Shown one piece after another: positions 23,760-31,287 of a DNA stretch of 64,000 nucleotides (positions are counted from its first letter, which is position 1; each line of letters begins with the position of its first letter). A program made the position numbers and the translations under genes. Under the pieces are notes generated by a model. The model was not told where the DNA came from. It saw only the letters and a program-made list of their open reading frames with translations, and ran no database searches. Source of the stretch: Streptomyces sp. GESEQ-4 (lineage in GTDB: Bacteria > Actinomycetota > Actinomycetes > Streptomycetales > Streptomycetaceae); NCBI RefSeq assembly GCF_017948455.1, contig NZ_JAFFSU010000002.1:62001-126000 (forward strand), given 5' to 3'.

Positions 23760-24929
23760 ATGCGTGACGCAGTCATCGTCGAAGCCGTACGCACGCCGAT
23801 AGGCAAGGGCAAGCCGAACGGCTCCCTCGCCCACGTCCACCCCGTCGAGCTCCTCGCCCACACCCTGCGCACCCTCGTCGCCCGCTCCGGCGTCGACCCG
23901 GCCCTGGTCGACGACGTGATCGGCGGCGCCGTCGACCAGGTCGGCGAGCAGGCCATGAACACCACCCGGTACGCCGCTTTGTCCGCCGGCTTCCCGGAGA
24001 CCGTCCCGGCGACCACCGTGGACCGCCAGTGCGGCTCCTCCCAGCAGGCCGTGCACTTCGCGGCCCAGGGCGTCATCTCGGGCGCGTACGACCTCGTCGT
24101 CGCCTGCGGTGTCGAGTCGATGAGCCGGGTGCCGATGTGGTCGAACGTCCCGCCCGGTACCGACCCCTTCGGCCCCGGCATCGCCGAGCGCTACCCCGAG
24201 GGACTCGTCCCGCAGGGCATCAGCGCCGAGCTGATCGCCGCCAAGTGGTCGATCACCCGCGAGCAGATGGACACCTTCGCGGTCTCCTCGCACCACAAGG
24301 CCGCCGCGGCCTGGGACGCCGGCCTGTTCGACGCGGAGGTCGCCCCCCTGCACGACGTCACCCGTGACGAGTGCGTACGTCCGTCCAGCACCCCCGAGAT
24401 CCTGGCCGGCCTCAAACCCGCCTACCACGACCCGGCGTTCGCCGAGCGCTTCCCGCAGATCGAGTGGAACGTCACCGCGGGCAACGCCAGCCCCGTCAAC
24501 GACGGCGCCTCCGCCGTGCTCATCACCTCCAGCGAGACCGCCGCTCGCCTCGGCCTGCGCCCGCTGGCCCGGCTGCACAGCTTCGCCGTCACCGGCTCCG
24601 ACCCGCTCCTCATGCTCACCGGCGTGATCCCGGCCACGGAGAAGGTGCTGCGCAAGGCGTCGCTCTCCCTCGACGACATCGACCTGTTCGAGGTCAACGA
24701 GGCGTTCTCCAGCGTCGTGCTTGCCTGGCAGCAGGAGACCGGTGCCGACCTCGCCAAGGTCAATGTGCACGGCGGCGCGATCGCCATCGGCCATCCGCTG
24801 GGTGCTAGCGGCACCCGCCTGACGACCACGCTGGTGCATGCGATGCGGGAGCGCGGCGCACGGTATGCCCTGCAGACGATGTGCGAGGCGGGCGGGCTCG
24901 CCAACGCGATGGTTATCGAGTCGGTCTGA
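23760..24929 (+). CDS. Acetyl-CoA acetyltransferase (thiolase)
   Basis: A 389-residue thiolase II. The nucleophile Cys is in TVDRQCGSSQQAVHFAAQGV (about residue 91). The oxyanion region is VNEAFSSVVLAWQ. The catalytic His is in GGAIAIGHPLGASGTRL, and the second Cys in TMCEAGGLANAMVIE. It condenses or cleaves acyl-CoA in fatty-acid or ketone metabolism. GGAGG lies eight bases before the ATG. It is divergent from the HxlR regulator, whose operator lies between them. No other beta-oxidation genes are adjacent. Confidence 0.94.
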   Translation: MRDAVIVEAVRTPIGKGKPNGSLAHVHPVELLAHTLRTLVARSGVDPALVDDVIGGAVDQVGEQAMNTTRYAALSAGFPETVPATTVDRQCGSSQQAVHFAAQGVISGAYDLVVACGVESMSRVPMWSNVPPGTDPFGPGIAERYPEGLVPQGISAELIAAKWSITREQMDTFAVSSHHKAAAAWDAGLFDAEVAPLHDVTRDECVRPSSTPEILAGLKPAYHDPAFAERFPQIEWNVTAGNASPVNDGASAVLITSSETAARLGLRPLARLHSFAVTGSDPLLMLTGVIPATEKVLRKASLSLDDIDLFEVNEAFSSVVLAWQQETGADLAKVNVHGGAIAIGHPLGASGTRLTTTLVHAMRERGARYALQTMCEAGGLANAMVIESV

Positions 24930-24953
24930 CCGGGGGCGATCACCCGCACCGGT

Positions 24954-25727
24954 TCAGCGGCGGCGCAGGTGGTGGCGCTTGCGCCAGGCCAGCACCGCGC
25001 CTCCGAGGGCCGGCAGAGCTATGGCGGCCACCGCGATCAGGAACACCGGAGACGTCGGCGCCCCGGCCCGGGCGCCGGCGACGACGTACGCGGCGACGTT
25101 GGGCATCGAACCGAGCGCCGTGGCGAGCAGGAACGGGAAGTAGCCCATGCGGGAGACGGAGGCGGCGTAGTTCGCCGCCCAGAACGGCACCCCGGGGAAC
25201 AGCCGCACCGCGAGCATCGACCGGAAACCGTGTCTGCTGAACTGCCTGTCCGCCGCATGAAGCAACCGGCCGCGCAGCAGCGGGCGCAGGGCGTCCTGGC
25301 CGAGCATCCGGCCGAGCGCGAAGGAGATCGCGGCCCCGATCACCGTGCCGGTGATGGCGGCGAGCAGGCCCAGGGCCGAGCCGAAGAGCGCGCCGGCCGC
25401 GAGGTTCAGCAGCGGCCGCGGTACGAACGCCACGGTGACCAGGCCGTACGCCACCGCGAAGATCACCACCGCCGTGGGACCGCCGATCTGTGGCGGCCAG
25501 CCCTGCGCCATGAGTTTCTGGGGCTCGAAGAGCAGCACCGATGCCCCGGCCGCCGCCAGCAGGGCGACGAGCAGGGACAGGCGCGACCACGGCGACAGCA
25601 GGACTCTCGTGCAGCGCGTGGCGAAGCCACCCGGAGTGGGTACGGCGAGGTCGGCGAGCTCCGTGGCGTCGGCCGGGCGAGCGACCGTGGGTGCGGTGCC
25701 CCCAGAGCGGGTGGTGGCATCGAGCAT
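24954..25727 (-). CDS. TVP38/TMEM64 (SNARE-associated) membrane protein
   Basis: A 257-residue DedA-superfamily membrane protein. A cytoplasmic N-tail is followed by helices and the VTT core: FVPRPLLNLAAGALFGSALG, the re-entrant LAVRLFPGVPFWAANYAASV, and SRMGYFPFLLATALGSMPN. Proteins of this superfamily are implicated in flipping or scrambling lipids. TAGTGT six bases before the ATG suggests a leaderless mRNA. It is divergent from the AlkD gene. A second superfamily member (DedA) lies at 35857. Confidence 0.88.
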   Translation of the reverse strand: MLDATTRSGGTAPTVARPADATELADLAVPTPGGFATRCTRVLLSPWSRLSLLVALLAAAGASVLLFEPQKLMAQGWPPQIGGPTAVVIFAVAYGLVTVAFVPRPLLNLAAGALFGSALGLLAAITGTVIGAAISFALGRMLGQDALRPLLRGRLLHAADRQFSRHGFRSMLAVRLFPGVPFWAANYAASVSRMGYFPFLLATALGSMPNVAAYVVAGARAGAPTSPVFLIAVAAIALPALGGAVLAWRKRHHLRRR

Positions 25728-25776
25728 TCGGCGACACTAACCGACTCAGGTGTGTGATCGCCGTATGGTTCGTCTC

Positions 25777-26499
25777 ATGGGCGTCACAGGAGGGGGAACA
25801 ACGGATGTACCCCGCAGCGATGTTGCCGACACCGTCCTGAAGCGGCTCACCGCCACCTATGCCGCCGCGGCCGACCCGGAACGCGCCGTGGCCCTGCGGG
25901 CGTACATGAAGGACGTCGCTCCCTTCCTCGGCCTCGTCACACCGGAGCGGCGCGCCCTGTCCCGCATCGTCCTGGAGGGCGTTCCCCGCCCCGACGAGAC
26001 CGACTGCACCGCGGTCGCCCTGCGCTGCTGGCAGCTCCCCGAGCGGGAGTACCACTACTTCGCCGTCGACTATCTGCGCCGCCACATCGGCCGCTGTTCC
26101 TCGGACTTCCTGCCGGTGGCCCGGCACTTGGTGAGCACCGTCCCGTGGTGGGACACCGTCGACGCACTCGCCTGCCACGTAGTGGGAGGCCTGGTCGCCG
26201 CCGACCCGAAGCTGAAGACCGAGATGGACGCCTGGATCGCCGACGACGACCTGTGGATCGCCCGCACGGCCCTGCTTCACCAGCTGCTCTACAAGGAACA
26301 CACCGACACCGAGCGTCTCTTCGCCTACTGCCTGCGTCAGTCGGGCCACCCGGACTTCTTCATCCGCAAGGCCATCGGCTGGTGTCTGCGCCAGTACGCC
26401 AAGACCGATCCGGAGGCCGTACGGGCCTTCGTGGCCCAGGAGCAGGGGAGGCTCGCGCCGCTGTCGGTGCGGGAGGCGCTGAAGAACATCGGAGCCTGA
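25777..26499 (+). CDS. DNA alkylation repair protein (AlkD-like glycosylase)
   Basis: A 240-residue HEAT-like repeat protein of the AlkC/AlkD superfamily, which excises bulky or cationic alkylated bases. Signature helices: REYHYFAVDYLRRHIGRCSS, VSTVPWWDTVDALACHVVGG (conserved Trp-Asp), WIARTALLHQLLYKEHTDTE and FFIRKAIGWCLRQYAKTDPE. TATGGT ends seven bases before ATG 25777, suggesting a leaderless start. Upstream in-frame GTG/ATG codons fall inside that box. Oddly for a repair gene, I see no PafBC-type promoter here. Confidence 0.9.
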   Translation: MGVTGGGTTDVPRSDVADTVLKRLTATYAAAADPERAVALRAYMKDVAPFLGLVTPERRALSRIVLEGVPRPDETDCTAVALRCWQLPEREYHYFAVDYLRRHIGRCSSDFLPVARHLVSTVPWWDTVDALACHVVGGLVAADPKLKTEMDAWIADDDLWIARTALLHQLLYKEHTDTERLFAYCLRQSGHPDFFIRKAIGWCLRQYAKTDPEAVRAFVAQEQGRLAPLSVREALKNIGA

Positions 26500-26816
26500 A
26501 CGGAGCCTGAACTCGGCTGCCCCGACTCCTCTGCCCCGCCACCTTTGCCTCTCCTCTGCCCCGATAAATCATTCGACGTCGGGCAAAGCGTCGGCAATGA
26601 TCGGAGCCATGTTCCGGTACGCCTTCGTCGTTGCAGCATCCGCAGTCGCGGATGCTCCGAAGGCTGCCGTCGCGATCTTCCTGGCCGCCGCCGACGGCGC
26701 CCGAAGCTGACCCTCTCCGGATCGTCCGGCGGACCCCGCAGGGGGAGGGTCGGCAAGTCCTTGGGGTCCCCGCTCTCCACACAGAGGCTTTGCGACAGAG
26801 ACTTCGAGGTACAGCC
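26500..26816 (+). promoter_or_regulatory. Long leader of the EF-Tu3-like gene with stable hairpins
   Basis: This 317-base gene-poor stretch holds a hairpin with perfect nine-base arms (AGCATCCGC-AGTC-GCGGATGCT, 26635-26656). Further downstream are smaller stems (CCGGA-TCG-TCCGG near 26716, ACCCCGCAGGGG near 26733). An open frame of 33 codons (26609-26710, [20 protein letters not shown]...) spans the first hairpin but has a poor ribosome site. It looks like a structured 5' leader. No -10/-35 pair was clear. Confidence 0.45.
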
Positions 26817-27986
26817 ATGTCCAAGACGGCATACGTGCGCACCAAACCGCATCTGAACATCGGCACGATGGGTCACGTAGACCACGGCAAGACCACCCTG
26901 ACCGCCGCCATCACCAAGGTCCTCGCCGAGCGCGGCGCCGCGTCCTTCGTCCCGTTCGACCGGATCGACCGGGCGCCGGAGGAGTCCGCGCGCGGCATCA
27001 CCATCAACATCGCGCACGTCGAGTACGAGACCGACACCCGGCACTACGCGCACGTGGACATGCCGGGCCACGCCGACTACGTCAAGAACATGGTCACCGG
27101 GGCCGCGCAGCTCGACGGGGCGATCCTCGTCGTCTCCGCGCTCGACGGGATCATGCCGCAGACCGCCGAACACGTGCTGCTCGCCCGGCAGGTGGGCGTC
27201 GACCACATCGTCGTCGCCCTGAACAAGGCCGACGCGGGCGACGAGGAGCTGACCGACCTGGTCGAGCTGGAGGTCCGTGACCTGCTCTCCCGGCACGGGT
27301 ACGGCGGTGACGCGGCGCCTGTCGTACGGGTCTCCGGGCTGAAGGCGCTGGAGGGCGACCCGCGCTGGACGGCGTCCGTGGAGGCGCTGCTGGACGCCGT
27401 GGACACGTATGTGCCCATGCCGGAGCGGTACGTGGACGCTCCGTTCCTGTTGTCCGTCGAAAACGTGCTCACGATCACCGGCCGGGGGACGGTGGTGACG
27501 GGCGCCGTCGAGCGGGGCACGGTCCGTGTGGGCGACCGGGTCGAAGTGCTCGGCGCCTCCGTCGACACCGTGGTCACCGGCCTGGAGACCTTCGGCAAGC
27601 CGATGGAGGAGGCGCAGGCGGGGGACAGCGTGGCGCTGTTGCTGCGGGGAGTCGCCCGTGATGTGGTCCGGCGCGGGCACGTCGTGGCCGCACCCGGCAG
27701 TGTCGTGCCCAGTCGCCGGTTCTCGGCGCAGGTGTATGTCCTGTCGGCGCGTGAGGGTGGGCGTACGACGCCTGTCTCCTCCGGTTACCGGCCTCAGTTC
27801 TATATCCGTACGGCGGATGTGGTGGGGGACATCGACCTCGGTGAGGTGGGCGTCGCGCGGCCCGGGGAGACGGTCACGATGACCGTGGAGCTCGGGCGCG
27901 AGGTGCCGCTGGAGCCGGGGCTCGGGTTCGCCATCCGTGAGGGCGGACGGACGGTGGGGGCGGGGACCGTTACGGCCCTTGTCTGA
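26817..27986 (+). CDS. tuf3: Elongation factor Tu, divergent second type (EF-Tu3)
   Basis: A 389-residue complete EF-Tu: G1 GHVDHGKT (residues 19-26), G2 [15 protein letters not shown]3 [14 protein letters not shown]4 NKAD, then domains II ([14 protein letters not shown]) and III. It lacks the usual strong conservation of EF-Tu1. For example, [16 protein letters not shown] replaces the common effector-region sequence and LVLLRGV is LALLLRGV-like. In other streptomycetes tuf3 is a minor, starvation-linked copy unlinked to rpsL-fusA, as here. GAGGT lies six bases before the ATG, and a long structured leader precedes it. Confidence 0.9.
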   Translation: MSKTAYVRTKPHLNIGTMGHVDHGKTTLTAAITKVLAERGAASFVPFDRIDRAPEESARGITINIAHVEYETDTRHYAHVDMPGHADYVKNMVTGAAQLDGAILVVSALDGIMPQTAEHVLLARQVGVDHIVVALNKADAGDEELTDLVELEVRDLLSRHGYGGDAAPVVRVSGLKALEGDPRWTASVEALLDAVDTYVPMPERYVDAPFLLSVENVLTITGRGTVVTGAVERGTVRVGDRVEVLGASVDTVVTGLETFGKPMEEAQAGDSVALLLRGVARDVVRRGHVVAAPGSVVPSRRFSAQVYVLSAREGGRTTPVSSGYRPQFYIRTADVVGDIDLGEVGVARPGETVTMTVELGREVPLEPGLGFAIREGGRTVGAGTVTALV

Positions 27987-28007
27987 GGGCGGCACAGGTG
28001 TGTGGGG

Positions 28008-28085
28008 GACTGCGGGGCCGTTGTGGCTGGTCGCGCCCACGCGGCGGAGCCGCAAATCGACACAGCCCCGCGCCCCTGGGCGGGG
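28008..28085 (+). repeat. Dispersed Streptomyces intergenic repeat
   Basis: A second form of the interspersed element: TGGCTGGTCGCGCCCACGCG, then a GCGGC-GGA-GCCGC hairpin, then ACAGCCCCGCGCCCCTGGGC. It fills the gap between tuf3 and the spermidine-synthase-like gene and may act as a transcriptional boundary. Confidence 0.65.
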
Positions 28086-28107
28086 ACACTCACCGCACAA
28101 TGGGGGA

Positions 28108-28953
28108 GTGAACGAATCCATACCCGTGACCAGGACGGTCGACCACGGCATCGCCAAGCTCATGCCCGATGTCGACCGGAAGCGGGCCTGGCTGCTCACC
28201 GTCGACGGGGCGCCGCAGTCGTACGTCGATCTGGATGAGCCGACGCATCTGGAGTTCGAGTACGCGCGGCGGCTCGGGCATGTCCTGGACACCGTTGCCG
28301 AACCGGGGAGTCCGCTGGACGTCCTGCACCTCGGTGGGGGAGCGCTCACCCTGCCCCGGTATGTGGCGGCCACGCGGCCCGGCTCCCGGCAGGACGTCGT
28401 GGAGGCCGACCGGGCGCTGCTGGAGCTGGTCGGCGAGCAGCTTCCGCTCACGGACGGGGCCGGTATCGCCCTGCATGCCGCGGACGCGCGTGCGTGGCTG
28501 GCTGACGCGCCCGCCGGGTCGGCGGACGTCATCGTCGCGGATGTCTTCGGCGGCTCACGTGTGCCGGCGCATCTGACGTCGGTCGCCTACGCCGCGGAGG
28601 CCGACCGGGTGCTGCGAGCAGGCGGCGTCTATCTCGCCAACCTCGCCGATGCCACGCCCTTCACCTTCCTGCGCTCCCAACTCGCCACCTTCGCCACGGT
28701 GTTCCAGGAGCTGGCGCTGATCGCCGAACCGGCCGTCCTGCGCGGCCGGCGCTTCGGCAACGCGGTCCTCGTCGCCGCGCACCATCCCGTCGACATCGGC
28801 GCGCTGACCCGGCTCACCGCCGCCGACGCCTTCCCGGCCCGCGTCGAACACGGGCTCGCCCTACGGCACTTCACCGGCGCCGCGCGTCCGGTCGGGGACG
28901 CGGACGCCGTGGCGTCACCCGAGCCCCCCGACGGGGCGTTCGGCATCGGTTGA
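28108..28953 (+). CDS. Spermidine synthase-like protein
   Basis: A 281-residue Rossmann-fold protein resembling the spermidine synthase domain found alone or fused in actinobacteria. It has YVDLDEPTHLEFEYARRLGH, the cofactor loop LDVLHLGGGALTLPRYVAAT, the acidic DVVEADRALLELV, and ADVIVADVFGGSRVPAHL. Aminopropyl transfer is not assured. The GTG start is poorly served, with GGGGGA directly next to it. The 3' end (from 28828) is duplicated downstream at 28971-29099. Confidence 0.82.
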   Translation: MNESIPVTRTVDHGIAKLMPDVDRKRAWLLTVDGAPQSYVDLDEPTHLEFEYARRLGHVLDTVAEPGSPLDVLHLGGGALTLPRYVAATRPGSRQDVVEADRALLELVGEQLPLTDGAGIALHAADARAWLADAPAGSADVIVADVFGGSRVPAHLTSVAYAAEADRVLRAGGVYLANLADATPFTFLRSQLATFATVFQELALIAEPAVLRGRRFGNAVLVAAHHPVDIGALTRLTAADAFPARVEHGLALRHFTGAARPVGDADAVASPEPPDGAFGIG

Positions 28954-28956
28954 GCG
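28828..28956 (+). repeat. Direct repeat, copy 1 (3' end of the spermidine synthase-like gene)
   Basis: About 129 bases covering the last 42 codons of the gene and its TGA. Copy 2 lies exactly 143 bases downstream and differs at only a handful of positions. Confidence 0.85.
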
Positions 28957-28970
28957 GTGCTCCCGGCGTT

Positions 28971-29099
28971 GCCTTCCTGGCCCGCGTCGAACACGGGCTC
29001 GCTCTACGGCACTTCACGGGCGCCGCGCGTCCGGTCGGGGACGCGGACGCCGTGGCGTCACCCGAGCCCCCCGACGGGGCGTTCGGCGTCGGCTGAGCC
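28971..29099 (+). repeat. Direct repeat, copy 2, feeding into the end of the MFS gene
   Basis: Near-identical copy of 28828-28956, including the TGA (29094-29096). On the minus strand its distal part supplies the last codons and stop of the MFS exporter gene (29058). Confidence 0.85.
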
Positions 29100-30371
29100 G
29101 TTGTCGGCACCCGGCGCTCCCTTGGTCACGGGTGTAGTGGTGCGGCGCAGGTTCCGAATGTCCGGCACGCACAGCGCTGCCGCGGTCACCACGACGACCA
29201 GTGCCGCGCAGCCCCACAGCGCGTTCGTCCGCCCGAGACCCTCCTCGGCCGGACCCGCCAGCGCTGTCGCCAGCGGCACCAAGGCGACCGAGCCGAACCA
29301 GTCGTAGGCGGCGACCCGCGACAGCTTGTCCTCGGGGATCTCCTGATGGAGCGCGGTCATCCAGGACACGCCGAAGACCTCGAGCGTCACCCCGGTCACG
29401 AACATCACCGCGCACAGCGCGGCGACCGGTACCGGCACGGCGAGGGCGGCGGCGGGCAGGGCGAGGGGGAAGACGCAGAGGGTGCCGGCGAGGAGGAGAC
29501 GGCGTGGCTTCCAGCGGGTCATCAGGAGTGCGCCGGCCACCGTGCCCGCGCCGAAGAAGCCCAGTGCCAGACCCCAGGGGCCCGCCCCGCCGAGGTGGTC
29601 CCGGGCGACGAGGGGACCGTAGACCGCCTCGGCCGCGGCGACGACGGCGTTCGCGACGGAGAACTGCACGACGACGGCCCACAGCCACGGCCGGCCGGTG
29701 AACTCCCGCCAGCCTTCCCGGAGATCGGCGAGGAGCCCGCCGCCCGGCTCGCGCGGCGGGATGTGGCCGACGTCGAGGAAGGACCGCAGCGATGCGGCGA
29801 CCGCGAAGGCGGCGGCGTCGGCCGCGAGGACCCACCCGGGACCGATCGCGGCGACCATCGCGCCGCCGAGGGCCGCGCCCCCCACCGCCGCCCCCTGCAT
29901 CGCCATCCGGAACACCGCGAACGCACGGCTCGCCTGCTCCCCGCTGACCGTGGACAGCAGCATGCCCTCCGCGGCCGGGCTGAAGAACGCCTGACCGGTG
30001 CCGCCCAGCGCGGTCAGCAGCATCATCTGCCACAGCTGCGGCTCGCCGGCGAGGACCAGCACGGCGAACGCGCCCTGCGAGACGACGTTGAGGGCGTTCG
30101 CCGCGACCATCACGCGATGCCGGGGCAACCGGTCCGCGACGGCGCCGCCGATCAGCAGGAAGAGCACCAGCGGCAGCGTGCGGGCGGCGGCCACCAGGCC
30201 CACGTCACCGCCGTCGCCGCCGGTCTCGATCACGGCGAACGCGGCGGCGATCAGCGCGCCGTGACTGCCGAGGTTCGTGACGACCGCGGCGGCGGTCAGC
30301 AGGCTGTAGTTGCGGCCCGCCCACTCGGGCCTGCGCGGGCGTCGGGCGCGGGATTCGGCGGCGGAGGTCAC
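29058..30371 (-). CDS. MFS transporter (drug-exporter type)
   Basis: A 437-residue permease with about 12 membrane helices, of the MFS_3/enterobactin-exporter-like group. It has NYSLLTAAAVVTNLGSHGAL, the inter-helix loop GGAVADRLPRHRVMVAANAL (MFS motif A), and EVFGVSWMTALHQEIPEDKL, a motif shared with exporters of this group. GTG 30371 is taken as start. A TTG at 30407 would add 12 charged residues. Neither has a good SD. The C-terminal tail (about 13 residues, ending ERPVGGLG) is encoded by the duplicated block, so the native C-terminus was probably altered. Confidence 0.87.
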   Translation of the reverse strand: MTSAAESRARRPRRPEWAGRNYSLLTAAAVVTNLGSHGALIAAAFAVIETGGDGGDVGLVAAARTLPLVLFLLIGGAVADRLPRHRVMVAANALNVVSQGAFAVLVLAGEPQLWQMMLLTALGGTGQAFFSPAAEGMLLSTVSGEQASRAFAVFRMAMQGAAVGGAALGGAMVAAIGPGWVLAADAAAFAVAASLRSFLDVGHIPPREPGGGLLADLREGWREFTGRPWLWAVVVQFSVANAVVAAAEAVYGPLVARDHLGGAGPWGLALGFFGAGTVAGALLMTRWKPRRLLLAGTLCVFPLALPAAALAVPVPVAALCAVMFVTGVTLEVFGVSWMTALHQEIPEDKLSRVAAYDWFGSVALVPLATALAGPAEEGLGRTNALWGCAALVVVVTAAALCVPDIRNLRRTTTPVTKGAPGADNGSADAERPVGGLG

Positions 30372-30491
30372 CGGGCGACTATCCCCGCCCCGGCCCCTGC
30401 TTGCCAAACCCGTTTCCGGTCGTCAGGGACGTGATGACTCCGGCCACACAGATCTGGCCACCGTGGGCTACTCGTGGGTAACATGCCGGTC

Positions 30492-30944
30492 ATGAGCGCA
30501 GACCAGATGTCGATCGGCGAACTGCTCGCCGCCACGGTGCCGATGGTTCGGACCCTGAACCTGGAGTACCTGGAGACCACTCCGGAGAAGGCCGTGCTGG
30601 CCCTCCCGGACCAGAGCGAGTACCGCAATCACGTCGGCGGTCCGCACGCCGGAGCGATGTTCACCCTCGGCGAGTCGGCCAGCGGCGCGATCGTCCTGGC
30701 CGCCTTCGGGGACCAGCTCTCGCGGGCCGTACCCCTCCCGGTGAACGCCGAGATCGCCTTCAAGAAGATCGCGCTCGGGCCGGTCCGGGCCACCGCGACG
30801 CTCGGCCGCCCGGCCGCCGACATCGTCGCCGAACTCGACGAGGGCAAGCGCCCGGAGTTCCCGGTGACCGTCGCCATCCAGCGCGAGGACGGTGCCGTCA
30901 CCGGCGAGATGACCGTGGTGTGGACGCTCCGGCCCAATGGCTGA
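30492..30944 (+). CDS. Hotdog-fold thioesterase (DUF4442/PaaI-like)
   Basis: A 150-residue hotdog protein: MSIGELLAATVPMVRTLNLE, RNHVGGPHAGAMFTLGESAS (the conserved substrate-binding helix), and EIAFKKIALGPVRATATLGR. It probably hydrolyses acyl-CoA or a related thioester. TAACAT ends seven bases before ATG 30492, suggesting a leaderless start. ATG 30483 and GTG 30474 fall within or before that box. A strong terminator follows 20 bases after the stop. Confidence 0.85.
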   Translation: MSADQMSIGELLAATVPMVRTLNLEYLETTPEKAVLALPDQSEYRNHVGGPHAGAMFTLGESASGAIVLAAFGDQLSRAVPLPVNAEIAFKKIALGPVRATATLGRPAADIVAELDEGKRPEFPVTVAIQREDGAVTGEMTVVWTLRPNG

Positions 30945-30963
30945 CCGTCGGCAGTGAAGAAGA

Positions 30964-30994
30964 CGAAGGCCCCGGGCGCGTCCCGGGGCCTTCG
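30964..30994 (+). terminator. Strong terminator after the thioesterase gene
   Basis: Perfect 13-base stem, CGAAGGCCCCGGG with its complement, and a five-base loop CGCGT, followed by CCATAAGTT. It ends the thioesterase transcript before the AT-richer upstream region of the next gene. Confidence 0.9.
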
Positions 30995-31287
30995 CCATAA
31001 GTTGGAGATTTCGTGTGCCAACCGGCTTTGGACGCACACAACTTGACGGCCATACCCCGGCATTTTTCGAATGCGGGTGCGGATACCGCTGGTAACAGTC
31101 TGAATTTCTTGCGTTTTGAACATCGGTCACTCGAACTTCTTGTTTCCTGTCAGGCGCTTGTGCGAAAGTGATCCTCCCGCGAGAAGGTAAAGGTCAGGGT
31201 CTTTCTCCGGTCTGCACCAATCCGGCGCCTGCTTTCCGACGGATGTCATTCACATTGCCGTCCAGCGGCTTGGAAGGAAATGGCTCA

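Noticed and set aside
25748..25769. Possible damage promoter before alkD
   Set aside because: The -10 TATGGT is present, but the bases at the motif position read AGGTGTGT, not TGTCRGTG.
28971..29099. Second copy of the duplicated block considered as a separate gene
   Set aside because: It lacks a start codon and upstream coding sequence. It is a fragment copied by duplication.
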